A DNA stretch of 64,000 bases from the NCBI GenBank assembly GCA_002403305.1, contig DHHM01000013.1, forward strand, positions 283,267 to 347,266, given 5' to 3'. A model generated the notes under the pieces. That model saw nothing but the letters and a program-made list of their open reading frames with translations, was not told the origin of the DNA and did no database searches. This DNA is from Bacteroidales bacterium UBA4772 (GTDB taxonomy: Bacteria > Bacteroidota > Bacteroidia > Bacteroidales > VadinHA17). Every line of letters starts with the position of its first letter. Within the stretch, counting starts at the first letter, position 1. Made by a program: the position numbers and the translations under genes. This document shows positions 51,556 through 60,539 of the stretch, piece by piece.

Positions 51556-51825
51556 TGCTTAAATTTGAATAATTCAACATTTCGGTCTAAAAGTATAACG
51601 AGTTATATCGCTTAATGTTCAGTAGAGATTGTGTATAAAATCAAATGGAATATTGCTGGCGAGTGGAAAAATATAACCTGTAGACAGTATATCTTCTGTC
51701 ATCAATGTGCCGGTCTCAGGCAGGGGAAATTGGCTCATTCTTTTCTGAAGGGAAAGTTTGTATAACATCAGTTCTGTGCCTCACTTTTTCAAACTTTTAT
51801 TTTAGTTTAGCAACCTGATATTTTC

Positions 51826-52824
51826 GTGAAGGTAGTTATTCTATATGATATTGATCCGGGCTGGAACAGTCTCGAAATCAGCGGTGCCAGAAGCTCGGCG
51901 GGCGAACTGTGCAAAGCACTGAGGGAGGAAGGAATAGAGACAATTTCTGAAGAGTTGAACAACACGGGACTGGCACAGGTCCTTGACAGGTATACTCCTG
52001 ATGACACCCTGCTGTTTAATCTCTGTGAAACACTGCCCGGGATCCCGGAAAGCGAAAGCAAGGTTATCAGAACGATTGAAGAGAAGGGATTCTCTTACAC
52101 AGGTAACATACCGGATGTAATTGATCTGAGTTACGAAAAACAGCATGTAAAGGAGGTACTGGCTTCCTTTGACATTAAAACTCCCTATGGTAAAATCCTC
52201 ACTCCTGAAGAAGCTGAAGGATGGAACCTCTTCCCGGCTATCGTAAAACCTTCACGGGAGCATTGCAGCCTGACAATAAGTGAAGATTCCGTTGTCAATG
52301 ATACCATGTCACTCAGGAAACAGATTGCGGTGGTAAACAATGAGCTGAAACAGCCGGCCCTGGTGGAGGATTTTATTGATGGCCGTGAATTCCACGTATC
52401 TATATGGGGCAATGGCAGGCCCGAGATGATGCCACCGGCAGAGATGGATTTTTCATTCTTTGGTGAAGCCAGGGACAGACTGTGTACCTACGATTCAAAG
52501 TTTATTCCCGGTTCAAAACATTATGAAAGGATTGAGACCCTGTTGCCGGCGCCTCTTGATGTATCAGAGCTGAAAATCCTGGAGGATTTGGTAATTAAAG
52601 CCTGGAAGGGACTGGGGTGCCGCGACTATGCCCGGTTTGACCTCCGCCTTCGTGATCAGCAGTTCTATCTTCTCGATTTCAATCCGAATAACGATATAAG
52701 CATTGACACCAGCTTTGCCATGGCGGCAGAGATACATGGCTACTCATATGGAGCCCTGGCAAAAAAGATTGTATCTATGGCGGCAAACAGACACCCTGCC
52801 TTCGTTAATGCCTTATGCCGATAG
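51826..52824 (+). CDS. D-alanine-D-alanine ligase-like ATP-grasp ligase
   Basis: 332 residues with a GTG start at 51826 (MKVVILYDIDPGWNS). ATP-grasp features: GFSYTGNIPDVIDLSYEKQHVKEVL as the start of the ATP domain, FPAIVKPSREHCSL (Lys on phosphate), ALVEDFIDGREFHVSIWG, and DYARFDLRLRDQQFYLLDFNPNND (metal-binding Asp/Asn pair). It joins a carboxylate to an amine. It is unlikely to be the housekeeping Ddl, as the usual N-terminal Ddl motif is absent and its partner genes are kamA and ablB, convergent 92 bases away. It may attach beta-lysine or another amino acid to make a small conjugate. Confidence 0.72.
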   Translation: MKVVILYDIDPGWNSLEISGARSSAGELCKALREEGIETISEELNNTGLAQVLDRYTPDDTLLFNLCETLPGIPESESKVIRTIEEKGFSYTGNIPDVIDLSYEKQHVKEVLASFDIKTPYGKILTPEEAEGWNLFPAIVKPSREHCSLTISEDSVVNDTMSLRKQIAVVNNELKQPALVEDFIDGREFHVSIWGNGRPEMMPPAEMDFSFFGEARDRLCTYDSKFIPGSKHYERIETLLPAPLDVSELKILEDLVIKAWKGLGCRDYARFDLRLRDQQFYLLDFNPNNDISIDTSFAMAAEIHGYSYGALAKKIVSMAANRHPAFVNALCR

Positions 52825-52916
52825 CATTTTTCTCACGAAAGCCTGCTGCTTCTGCTTTCTGAGCTCAGCAAAGCCAAACCCGGATGAAATTGTCAGTGTA
52901 AACTGTTAGTATATTA

Positions 52917-53744
52917 TTAATCAGGGATATTTTTATACCAGACATTCATGTTTTCAATATTTCCGGATATTTGTGTGTTTTGTATTAAGGTTCCGGCATA
53001 TTTATAACCTGAGTTATAAAATGTCTTATTCATGGATAAAGATTTAAGCCGACTAATTGTGTAAAACGTTTTAAAGTCACTTCTCACTAATTCTTTTTCC
53101 ATGAATGATAAAAGGTGAATGGCTAAGCGTTTTCCCCTGTACTTAGGTAGTACAGCAAAATCAGTCATCTCAGCATTTTTGTCAGCAGTATTACATTCGG
53201 CAGAACTAATTGCAATCAGATTTTGATCATGAAAGACACCAAAATATCGAGTTTCATTTTCCTGCATACTCTTCAATAAAAATGAAGGCTCGAAAATAGG
53301 AAACGGATATGTTTTAAAAACTTGCTTAAAAATTGAAATCATATCATTGATGTCTGCCACCTTGAGCGGTCGTATGGTAAAGATGTCATCCAACGGTTTT
53401 CTATTGGCAGTAGCCGGTTTTATCAGCATGTCCTGAAATGCTTGCAGAGCATCATGTTCCGGAATGTGACGTTCTTCAGTCATGTATTTCATCAGAAACA
53501 GAACGTCGTCTTTTCCCTTAAAAAAAAGGGGGATAGATGCCTCAATAATATAGCCTGCATTGAAGAATGAAGGAGCATATTGCGAGGGTACTTTGGCAAA
53601 TATTTTGGTGTATTGAAATTTGTTTGCTAACCAATCTATATAGTTTATGATTTCAGGAAAATCATCACGATGAAGATTTATCAGATAAACACGATCACTT
53701 CTTTTATCATGTGACAGCGTGGATTTCATATTCTCATTATTCAT
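52917..53744 (-). CDS. ablB: Beta-lysine N6-acetyltransferase
   Basis: 275 residues ending in a GNAT domain (about 120-270: FTIRPLKVADINDMISIFKQ, TDFAVLPKYRGKRLAIHLLS, MNKTFYNSGYKYAG), preceded by an N-terminal domain with YINLHRDDF-type text and IPLFFKGKDDVLFLMKY, as in the AblB family. AblB acetylates beta-lysine to N6-acetyl-beta-lysine, a compatible solute known from methanogens and some bacteria. The gene overlaps the 3' end of kamA by 8 bases, the classical ablA-ablB order. Codon use is AT-rich compared with the first 34 kb. Confidence 0.85.
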   Translation of the reverse strand: MNNENMKSTLSHDKRSDRVYLINLHRDDFPEIINYIDWLANKFQYTKIFAKVPSQYAPSFFNAGYIIEASIPLFFKGKDDVLFLMKYMTEERHIPEHDALQAFQDMLIKPATANRKPLDDIFTIRPLKVADINDMISIFKQVFKTYPFPIFEPSFLLKSMQENETRYFGVFHDQNLIAISSAECNTADKNAEMTDFAVLPKYRGKRLAIHLLSFMEKELVRSDFKTFYTISRLKSLSMNKTFYNSGYKYAGTLIQNTQISGNIENMNVWYKNIPD

Positions 53745-55059
53745 TCTTAGTCCTTTCCCTTCTTTTTAGACGCTCATTTCTGGCAGGAATAAGAGATATT
53801 GTCTCATCATAATCCGCTAGTAATTTTTCTATACCGATAGTATTTATTTCGTTACCTTCTCTTAAATCAAGCTCCAGATTGCAGTTAGTACAACCCCTGT
53901 CGCAAAATGTTTTTTTGTAGTTTTCGGGCTCCTGATATGAAGTTATTACTCCTTCATAGTTTCTGAGAATAACTTTGTTCGTATTCCAGGAAATGAGATA
54001 ATTTGGCATTACGGGGATTTTGCCTCCACCCCCCGGAGCATCAATTACGTATGTTGGTATAGCAAAGCCGCTCGTATGTCCAATAAGACTTTCAATAATT
54101 TCGATTCCTTTTCCTACAGGTGTTCGAAAATGAGACAAACCTTTGGAAAGATCGCACTGATACAGATAGTAGGGCCGAACTCTGTTTGCCACCAATTTAT
54201 GAACTAACTCTTTAATAATGCGTGGACAATCGTTTACTTCAGCAAGTAGAACAGATTGATTACCCAGAGGTATTCCTGCATCGGCAAGCATGGCAAGAGC
54301 CCTCTTTGACGATGCAGTAAGTTCACGAACATGATTAAAATGGGTATTAATCCATATTGGGTGATGTTTTTTTAACATTTTTACCAGATCATTGGTAATT
54401 CTGTATGGAAGAACAACAGGGGTACGGGTTCCTATGCGAATAACCTGCACGTGCGGTATCGCCCGCAGTTCTGTTAAGATCCAGTCAAGGTAATCATCAG
54501 ACAATAAAAGAGGATCACCTCCGGACAACAAAACATCTCTGACCTGAGGAGTATTTCTGATATAATCAAGTCCTTCCCTGATCTGCTTTCTGGTGGGAAT
54601 ATTGTCAATATCGCCTACTTTCCGTTTTCGTGTACAATGACGACAATACATGGCACATACATTACTAACCAGAAACAAAACTCTGTCCGGATAACGATGC
54701 GTAATTAGAGGCACGGGACTGTCATGATCTTCTGCAAGCGGATCTGTCATTTCACTTTTAGAGTTATACAGTTCCCGGGTATCTGCAAATGCTTGTCTGA
54801 AGACTGGATCGTTCTGATAATTTTCTCTGTCAATGAGTGAAAAATAATATGGGGTAATAGAAAGGGGAAAGTGATCAATTGTTTTTTGAAGTTGTTTCTT
54901 TTCCTTCTGTGAAAAAGTAATCCCGGATAATCTTTCAAATTCAGAGATAGTCTTTATGGCGTGGCGAACATGCCATTTCCAATCCATCCAGTTACTTAAC
55001 TTGGTTTCTGGTTGAATCTTTTTTGCAATTGCTTCCTGATTTTTTGTGTAAATAGTCAT
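53737..55059 (-). CDS. kamA: L-lysine 2,3-aminomutase (radical SAM)
   Basis: About 440 residues from the ATG at 55059, chosen over 55110 because it avoids overlap with the HigA gene and follows a purine-rich AGAAGAGAA. Radical SAM motif CAMYCRHC in VSNVCAMYCRHCTRKRK; PLP/Lys site near GGGGKIPVMPNY; the lysine-recognising Asp residues in YQCDLSKGLSH and YVIDAPGGGG are both present, which separates it from glutamate 2,3-aminomutases. A C-terminal zinc site is seen in CDRGCTNCNLELD. It converts L-lysine to L-beta-lysine using SAM and PLP. With AblB next door it supplies substrate for an osmolyte. This region looks horizontally acquired. Confidence 0.88.
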   Translation of the reverse strand: MTIYTKNQEAIAKKIQPETKLSNWMDWKWHVRHAIKTISEFERLSGITFSQKEKKQLQKTIDHFPLSITPYYFSLIDRENYQNDPVFRQAFADTRELYNSKSEMTDPLAEDHDSPVPLITHRYPDRVLFLVSNVCAMYCRHCTRKRKVGDIDNIPTRKQIREGLDYIRNTPQVRDVLLSGGDPLLLSDDYLDWILTELRAIPHVQVIRIGTRTPVVLPYRITNDLVKMLKKHHPIWINTHFNHVRELTASSKRALAMLADAGIPLGNQSVLLAEVNDCPRIIKELVHKLVANRVRPYYLYQCDLSKGLSHFRTPVGKGIEIIESLIGHTSGFAIPTYVIDAPGGGGKIPVMPNYLISWNTNKVILRNYEGVITSYQEPENYKKTFCDRGCTNCNLELDLREGNEINTIGIEKLLADYDETISLIPARNERLKRRERTKNE

Positions 55060-55081
55060 ATTTCTCTTCTGCTTCTTTTTA

Positions 55082-55417
55082 TTATAATGTCTGTTTTGCA
55101 TGACGTGCACCTGCCTGGTGGGCTACTCGTTGTTCAGCCTTCCCGATGCGTTTGTATTCGTCTATTCTGGATCTCATTTCTGCATCTATATCGTAATCAT
55201 TCTGAATGCCCAACCAGAACTTGGGTGAGTTTCCAAAATAATAACCGAGTCTGAGAGCAGTATCTGCCGTTATCCTTCTAACCCCCTTTATTATCTCAGA
55301 AGTTCTGGTCTGTGGTATGCCAATGTCTTTTGAGAGTCTGTAGGCAGAAATATTCATTGGTTGCAGGAATTCTTTAAAAAGAACCTCCCCGGGGTGTCTA
55401 TTTAGTAAACTATCCAT
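55082..55417 (-). CDS. HigA-family antitoxin-like HTH protein, no partner toxin seen
   Basis: 111 residues of the HigA/VapI type: RHPGEVLFKEFLQPMNIS, AYRLSKDIGIPQTRTSEIIK (HTH), GVRRITADTALRLGYYFGN. The family normally lies downstream of a HigB toxin gene. No HigB-like frame is visible in the 498 bases upstream, which have only short open frames, so this copy is either solitary or the toxin is gone. It sits 22 bases ahead of kamA and could influence its transcription if it still binds DNA. Confidence 0.75.
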   Translation of the reverse strand: MDSLLNRHPGEVLFKEFLQPMNISAYRLSKDIGIPQTRTSEIIKGVRRITADTALRLGYYFGNSPKFWLGIQNDYDIDAEMRSRIDEYKRIGKAEQRVAHQAGARHAKQTL

Positions 55418-55915
55418 ACTGGTTATTGATGTTATTCGATAATTGTTTCTTCTGTTGCCATTGTTATCATAACGGAATGATATTCACTACCGCTGATAAA
55501 ATTGGATGTTATATGGGTTTTCCGTTTTGCCATTCATTTTATAAATTTATTGGAGGCGGGAATTCTGAAATAATCAAAAATCCAGGAGTTGTCTAACATT
55601 CAGAATTAACGCCTGTCGATTATTATAATATCTGTAGACAGCCTTTTACACGTGCAGTGTTATGGAATCTTCAATGGCTCTCCTGATCTAAAAAATAATG
55701 CTATGTAACGTTTTGCGGTAGTATCGGCAAAGATAAGTATTTTTTTACACTTGCAAAAAGGTTTTGTCGTTCTGCCGCTCAGCGAGCAGCTTGTGAGTGC
55801 GGCAATGGAATAGAGACACTAAGCTTTATGTTCGGGGAATTATCACTTAAATGCGCTGACATTCAATTTATTAGTTGACTCGCTATTGTCAAATGTATGT
55901 TGTTAGTGGCTGAGA
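55418..55915. other. 498-base AT-rich gap without genes
   Basis: No convincing open frame on either strand. A hairpin at 55772-55804 (TGCCG and CTCA pairing with TGAG and CGGCA, with a small bulge) is the only clear structure. The area lies between the HigA-like gene and the GNAT/nitrilase gene and might hold a promoter for HigA-kamA-ablB. I see no riboswitch pattern I can name. Confidence 0.5.
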
Positions 55916-57472
55916 TTATTTTTTTCTTTTAATAATTGAATATATGTCGGTTCTTCTGTCATGAAGGTTACGAACGCTACCGTACATGTTTAATTCTTTC
56001 AACAGATCTAAATCTACATCTACTATCAGTGTCATTTCTGTATTCGGAGATGCCTCTGCTTTTATACCGTTTGATGGAAATGAGAAATCACAGGGGGTAA
56101 ATACAACAGCTTGAGCATACTGAATATCCATATTATGAACCTTTGGTAAATTCCCGACATTTCCGGCTATTGCCACATAGCACTCATTTTCTATGGCTCG
56201 CGCCTGAGCACAATTCCTGACACGTGAATATCCGTTCTGGGTGTCAGTCAAAAACGGTACAAAAAGAATATTCATTCCTTCATCGGCAAGTATTCTGCTC
56301 AATTCGGGGAATTCAACATCGTAACATATCAGTATGCCGATTTTACCACAATCCGTATCAAAGGTTTGAAGACTGTTTCCGCCTTGTAACCCCCATACTT
56401 TTGCTTCATCAGGGGTTACATGAATCTTATCATATCGTTCTGTTCCACCATCTCTTTTACATAAGTATCCGACATTGTAAAGTTGATCATTCATCATCTC
56501 AGGCATACTGCCGGTAATGATATTGATATTGTACGATATTGCCAGTTCCGCAAATCTTTTAACAACATCTTCAGTGTATTCTGCAAGTTTTCTGATTGCT
56601 TCAGGCTCTGAAAGATGATTGTATTCTGCCATGAGCGGAGCATGAAAAAACTCAGGGAACAAGGCAAAGTCTGATCTGTAACCGGAAACTGCATCTACGA
56701 AGAATTCAGCCTGTTGCATAAGCTCATCAAGGTTCTTGTAAAAACGCATTTGCCATTGAATCAACCCTAACCTGACTATCTTTCTATTGCTGACGGCTTT
56801 ATTCGAAGCATGTTCATAATACACATTGTCCCACTCAAGAAGCACTGCATATTCCTGAGACTCCAGATCCCCCTCCAGATAACCGCGAATAATCCTTACC
56901 GGATGAAAATCGTTTGACATTTGAAAGTCGAGCACAGGGTCATGGATCTCCTTTTTTCTGACTTTATCAATATAGTCCCGGGGCGTCATTTTGTTGGAAT
57001 ATTCATGATATCCAGGAATACGACCGCCGAAGGCAATTCCTTTTAGATTAAGTTTTTCACATAATTCTTTGCGGTAGTCATAAAGTCGTCTCCCAAGTCT
57101 GAGTCCACGGTATTTTGGCCGAATGAAAACATCTATTCCATATAATGTATCTCCTTTTGGATTATGGGTACTGAAAGAATAGTCTCCTGTTATCTCCCTG
57201 TAGGTATGCTTGCCTTCAAGTTTTAATGATTCGACAATAATTGATAAGGCACATCCCGCGAGTTCATTATTTATTTTAATTCCGACCTGTCCTTCCGGAA
57301 ACGTGTCGTTTAAAATATTTATATGATGCTCCTTCCAATATGCATTCTGCATATTGGAATAGGATTCAATCATTGCATTTTTGATCTCTTCGTAATCTAC
57401 TGATCTCAAGAAAACTATTTCGATGTTTTCTATTGAACTGTTTTCAGTGTCAGTTGTCATTTCGATATTCAT
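55916..57472 (-). CDS. GNAT acetyltransferase-carbon-nitrogen hydrolase (nitrilase-type) fusion
   Basis: 518 residues. The N-terminal half (about 15-215) is a GNAT: IDVFIRPKYRGLRLGRRLYDY is the acetyl-CoA loop. From about 232 a nitrilase-superfamily amidase follows with the E-K-C triad: FPEFF (E274), YDKIHVTP (K349), ILICYDVEFPEL (C383). All three are present. Relatives occur near kamA and ATP-grasp genes in other Bacteroidota. The product could move an acyl group onto, or remove an amide from, a beta-lysine compound. The reaction is not established. Alternative: an unrelated amidase in the same AT-rich block. Confidence 0.82.
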   Translation of the reverse strand: MNIEMTTDTENSSIENIEIVFLRSVDYEEIKNAMIESYSNMQNAYWKEHHINILNDTFPEGQVGIKINNELAGCALSIIVESLKLEGKHTYREITGDYSFSTHNPKGDTLYGIDVFIRPKYRGLRLGRRLYDYRKELCEKLNLKGIAFGGRIPGYHEYSNKMTPRDYIDKVRKKEIHDPVLDFQMSNDFHPVRIIRGYLEGDLESQEYAVLLEWDNVYYEHASNKAVSNRKIVRLGLIQWQMRFYKNLDELMQQAEFFVDAVSGYRSDFALFPEFFHAPLMAEYNHLSEPEAIRKLAEYTEDVVKRFAELAISYNINIITGSMPEMMNDQLYNVGYLCKRDGGTERYDKIHVTPDEAKVWGLQGGNSLQTFDTDCGKIGILICYDVEFPELSRILADEGMNILFVPFLTDTQNGYSRVRNCAQARAIENECYVAIAGNVGNLPKVHNMDIQYAQAVVFTPCDFSFPSNGIKAEASPNTEMTLIVDVDLDLLKELNMYGSVRNLHDRRTDIYSIIKRKK

Positions 57473-57654
57473 TCTTCAGGTCATAAATTGCGCATGATGG
57501 CCAGCTGTGTATGGTCAGCAAAAGTTTATACGGTCATGCTGACATGAAAAATTCGCCGTTGCAGGGCAATATACGGCCAAGTTACAAGAAAAGTTCAATT
57601 AGACTATAACCTTTCGAAAACAGCGGGAACACTTACTGGCTATAAAGCTTGCTA

Positions 57655-59064
57655 TCATTCGCTCAACTTCAAGCTCCCAGCTACCACTGTGTACGCCACC
57701 AACGATGCAGCAATCCCAAAAATATTCGGATCAAGTCCGAAGGGTAGTTTCACATCAAGAATAATTAGAACCAATGTAACTCCGCCACCTGTTATCATCG
57801 ATACTAAGCCTGCAAGTGCATTGGGTCTCTTAGTGAAGAGTGCTGCCAGCACCGGAATGATCATTCCCGATACCATAAAGGCATAGGAAAGCAACATCAG
57901 TTCCAGCACATTTTCCATTTTCAGAGCAAGGAAAAGGGCAAGCACACCAATAACCAGTGTAATAAGCTGCGAATATTTAAGGCCATGAGCCGAGTCGTGC
58001 CGTTTAATTACATCGGTAAGGATATTTCCCGATGAAGCAATGAGGCAACTATCGGCAGTTGACATGATAGCGGAAAAGTAAGCTGAAAGCACCACCCCGA
58101 GGAAGCCTACCGGAAGAATGGTTTTCAGAAGTACCGGCAATCCCATCTCGGCATCCAGATTTCCTGCAGTATATCCGGGCAGCATGCCATTCTCAAGGGC
58201 TACTTTGGCAAACATACCCAATATGACTCCCATAAATGCCATGACCGGATACTCGAAAAATCCGGCAATAAACCATCCGCGCTGGGCAGTTTTGGTGTCT
58301 TTTGCTGCATAAATGCGCTGGTAAAGGGTCATACCAATAAACCAGATGGGAACTATGGTAAACATCCAGTTTACAATCTGCTGCCAGCTTACATTGTCCA
58401 GACTTAAATATTCATGCGGCAGAGTGGTTTTTATGACCTCAAGCCCGCCAATTTTTACATAAGCTATGGGGATTCCAACCAGAATCAGGCCGCTCATCAA
58501 TACGATCCACTGTATGGTGTCGGTATAAATTACGGCTTTTAACCCGCCTAACACAGTATATAATACTGCAATTACTCCCATTAACAGCAGGGCATTGTTC
58601 AGGTTTAATCTCTCGAAGGTCGATGATGCGAGCTTGGCACCGGCCAGTATCTGTGAACTGGTAAATCCCAGGTAACCAATGGCCGAGATTACTCCTGCTA
58701 CCATCGCTACGCGTTTATCAAATACTGCGGCCAAAAACTGGGGAAATGAAAGAAATCCTTTCCGGCGGGCCATTTGCGATACTTTGGGAATTAGCAGCAC
58801 ACCACTAAGCCATGCCCCCAACAAACCGGTAAACAGCAACCAACTGCCTGAGAGCCCCATTACAAAACCAAGTCCGCCCAGGCCAATGGAAAACCCGCCA
58901 CCTACATCGGTAGCTACCACTGACAGACCAATGTGCAGGCTATTCATTTTTCGACCTCCTACATAATAATCGTCAGTTGATTTATTTTTCTGCAGAAAGA
59001 AAAAGCCTACGCCCAGCATGGCCAGCAGATAAACAACAAAAATGGTAAGATCGATCCAGTGCAT
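57655..59064 (-). CDS. Sodium:solute symporter (SSS family)
   Basis: A 469-residue inner-membrane protein with about 13 hydrophobic segments. It starts MHWIDLTIFVVYLLAMLGVG with the family text STDDYYVGGRKMNSLHIGLS and the Na+-site region ISAIGYLGFTSSQILAGAK. In TM8 MSTADSCLIASSGNILTDV is the usual conserved stretch. SSS proteins import sugars, amino acids, betaine or organic acids with Na+. Its place at the edge of the beta-lysine block suggests uptake of lysine, an osmolyte or a related amine, but a sugar is equally possible. Its codon for the N-terminal FFFLQKNK region is partly duplicated upstream. Confidence 0.88.
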   Translation of the reverse strand: MHWIDLTIFVVYLLAMLGVGFFFLQKNKSTDDYYVGGRKMNSLHIGLSVVATDVGGGFSIGLGGLGFVMGLSGSWLLFTGLLGAWLSGVLLIPKVSQMARRKGFLSFPQFLAAVFDKRVAMVAGVISAIGYLGFTSSQILAGAKLASSTFERLNLNNALLLMGVIAVLYTVLGGLKAVIYTDTIQWIVLMSGLILVGIPIAYVKIGGLEVIKTTLPHEYLSLDNVSWQQIVNWMFTIVPIWFIGMTLYQRIYAAKDTKTAQRGWFIAGFFEYPVMAFMGVILGMFAKVALENGMLPGYTAGNLDAEMGLPVLLKTILPVGFLGVVLSAYFSAIMSTADSCLIASSGNILTDVIKRHDSAHGLKYSQLITLVIGVLALFLALKMENVLELMLLSYAFMVSGMIIPVLAALFTKRPNALAGLVSMITGGGVTLVLIILDVKLPFGLDPNIFGIAASLVAYTVVAGSLKLSE

Positions 59065-59282
59065 AGTGTAAAAAATTTTCAGGCTATGAGTTCAGTCTCT
59101 TCAGAATTAGTTCAATGGATAAAATGCCTGAAGTTATAGCGCTTAACCTACTGGCAACCTCGTCGTGTTGCTTCAGTAAATCTTCTCTCACTTTACAAAT
59201 ATGGTGTAAAAATTACTTTAGCAGGTAACTGTTGACGGAATTTAGACTGCGTTACTATATATTGCTTATTATCTGAAATATT

Positions 59283-59357
59283 CTATAAAGGAAGTTCTTG
59301 ACCCTGTGCAAAGATGGTCAGGAATCCTGATGTAACGATCATCAGTTTGCTTTTCAT
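59283..59357 (-). pseudogene. 24-codon remnant of a secreted protein gene
   Basis: ATG at 59357, followed by codons for MKSKLMIVTSGFLTIFAQGQ and then ELPL and a stop. The text has the shape of a signal peptide with cleavage after AQ, then an immediate stop, so it looks like the start of an exported protein cut by deletion. It lies 219 bases ahead of the SSS gene. There is nothing recognisable in the following bases. It may also be chance. Confidence 0.35.
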
Positions 59358-59390
59358 TTGGATTACTGTTTTTAATGTTTGGGAGACGTT

Positions 59391-59429
59391 CCGCAGAGAG
59401 AAAAAACCTACGCCCGGCATGGCCGGCAG
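59391..59429 (-). repeat. 39-bp partial duplicate of the SSS gene 5' region
   Basis: Bases 59391-59429 match 58990-59028 (inside the SSS gene) at 34 of 39 positions in the same orientation. The SSS copy encodes LLAMLGVGFFFLQ, the other LPAMPGVGFFSLR. It suggests a lost second copy of the symporter start. The stretch from 59065 to 59513 is otherwise free of genes except the secreted-protein remnant and the 27-bp repeat at its right edge. Confidence 0.6.
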
Positions 59430-59465
59430 GCTGGTTTTTGCCCGGCGGCGTAGCCGCTAAACCGC

Positions 59466-59492
59466 GCCAATGAAATATGCCGACCTGTTGGC
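59466..59492 (-). repeat. 27-bp repeat copy 1 (downstream of parE)
   Basis: Plus-strand text begins GCCAATGAAATATGCCGACC and ends CTGTTGGC. The first and last five bases (GCCAA and TTGGC) are complementary. Copies 2 and 3 are at 60299-60325 and 62109-62135. This copy starts 22 bases after the parE stop. The shared core is CCGACCTGTT. Confidence 0.75.
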
Positions 59493-59513
59493 AACAGTAT
59501 TTTATTCAGACAA

Positions 59514-59801
59514 TCAAAGGATAGTATTTATATCTTGTCTTCCGACGATTGCCATTATTTCAACTACATCTTTATTTATTCTGTAGTATATACTGTCAGA
59601 TCCGCAAACGCAGCGCCTATAGCCCTTTTTTATGTAATCTACAGATTCAAAGGAAAATGGTCTTTGGGCAATTATATCAAAATATTCGAAAAACGTATCA
59701 AAGTATTTATCGGCTTGAGACATCCCGAATTTTTCAATTCCGTAATGATGTATTCTTATCAAATCTTCCTTGGCATCATTACTTAGTCTGTATTTAGCCA
59801 T
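59514..59801 (-). CDS. ParE-type toxin
   Basis: 95 residues: KYRLSNDAKEDLIRIHHYGI is the usual ParE/RelE entry. SFESVDYIKKGYRRCVCGSD and YYRINKDVVEIMAIVGRQD complete the fold (beta sheet ending in GRQD). ParE blocks DNA gyrase. It overlaps the upstream antitoxin gene by 8 bases, the normal order parD-parE. The 27-bp repeat begins just downstream. Confidence 0.85.
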   Translation of the reverse strand: MAKYRLSNDAKEDLIRIHHYGIEKFGMSQADKYFDTFFEYFDIIAQRPFSFESVDYIKKGYRRCVCGSDSIYYRINKDVVEIMAIVGRQDINTIL

Positions 59802-60033
59802 TAAATGAGGACTTTGATTGATTTAGAATCTGTTCTTTGGTACTCTCAGTAAATCCGCTTCTTTCCGATTTATCAAGCTTCGCTCTAATCCAGTCAATTT
59901 GTGCCTGCTGTTTTCTGGCTTGTCTGATCAGATCATTGATGAGCTCACTTTTGCTTGAATATTCCTGGTTCTCTAATTGTGCTTTTAACCACTCATCATT
60001 TGGTTTGGTAAACGAAATACTTTGCCTTGCCAT
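59794..60033 (-). CDS. ParD-type antitoxin (ribbon-helix-helix)
   Basis: 79 residues: MARQSISFTKPNDEWLKAQL is the beta strand and first helix of a CopG/ParD ribbon-helix-helix, then SSKSELINDLIRQARKQQAQ as the second helix. The C-terminal half (DWIRAKLDKSERSGF) would wrap the toxin. ParD represses its own promoter, probably within the AT-rich bases just upstream (60034-60110). Confidence 0.85.
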   Translation of the reverse strand: MARQSISFTKPNDEWLKAQLENQEYSSKSELINDLIRQARKQQAQIDWIRAKLDKSERSGFTESTKEQILNQSKSSFNG

Positions 60034-60539
60034 TTTCTTATGTTTTGATGCAAATTTACATCAAATATGAACCAATTACAAATTTTCCCAATAATGTTAC
60101 TTACGTTCGGCGGTATATTACGTTTGCGCACCCCGACCCCTGTGGGGGGGGGATGGCGTGGTTTTTGCAATCGAGACGTATTTGTAAAATCTCGTTTTTG
60201 TTTCTTAATGATCGCGCCGCAATCCCCAATCTTTCTGGCGATTATAAATCTGGCTTTTACTACTTAATAGCATAGGAGAGGAGCAAAAACCATGACAAGC
60301 AAATGAAATATACCGACCTGTTAGGAACTGTAGCGGCGTATTTATCTTTATATGTAACAGATAAGATCTTACTTGAGTGTAGTTGAACATGTTCCTTTGT
60401 TTACTCGCTTAGCCGCTACATATCCCAAGAAGCGGAGGATTGCAGCTGATTTGGGGTGTAACCGCCAGTCGTGCCAGATTGGTTCTTAATGTTCTTTTAG
60501 TTCCTGACAGGCTAAGTTACGGCGCGGTGGCGAGTCTGT
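60034..60539. other. 506-base gap with repeat fragments and inverted repeats
   Basis: No gene. Plus-strand TGGTTTTTGC (60155 area) and GCAAAAACCATG (60283-60294) face each other as an inverted repeat about 140 bases apart, the shape of a small non-autonomous element. TGTAGCGGC (about 60328) pairs with GCCGCTACA (about 60413) as a 9-bp inverted repeat. A run of nine G at 60144-60152 and a 27-bp repeat copy (60299-60325) are also here. The zone looks like an accumulation of repeat debris between parD and the IS. Confidence 0.5.
60299..60325 (-). repeat. 27-bp repeat copy 2
   Basis: Plus-strand text starts GCAAATGAAATATACCGACC and ends CTGTTAGG. It differs from copy 1 by a few bases. It is not next to a recognisable gene: parD starts about 265 bases to the left, and the IS begins about 215 bases to the right. 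It sits just after GCAAAAACCATG, one arm of the 140-base inverted repeat. Confidence 0.7.

Noticed and set aside
55772..55804. Hairpin as a terminator
   Set aside because: No run of T follows on either strand.
59098..59170. tRNA-like text (TTAGTTCAATGGATAAAATG) that resembles a D-arm
   Set aside because: No acceptor stem, anticodon stem or T-arm can be formed around it.
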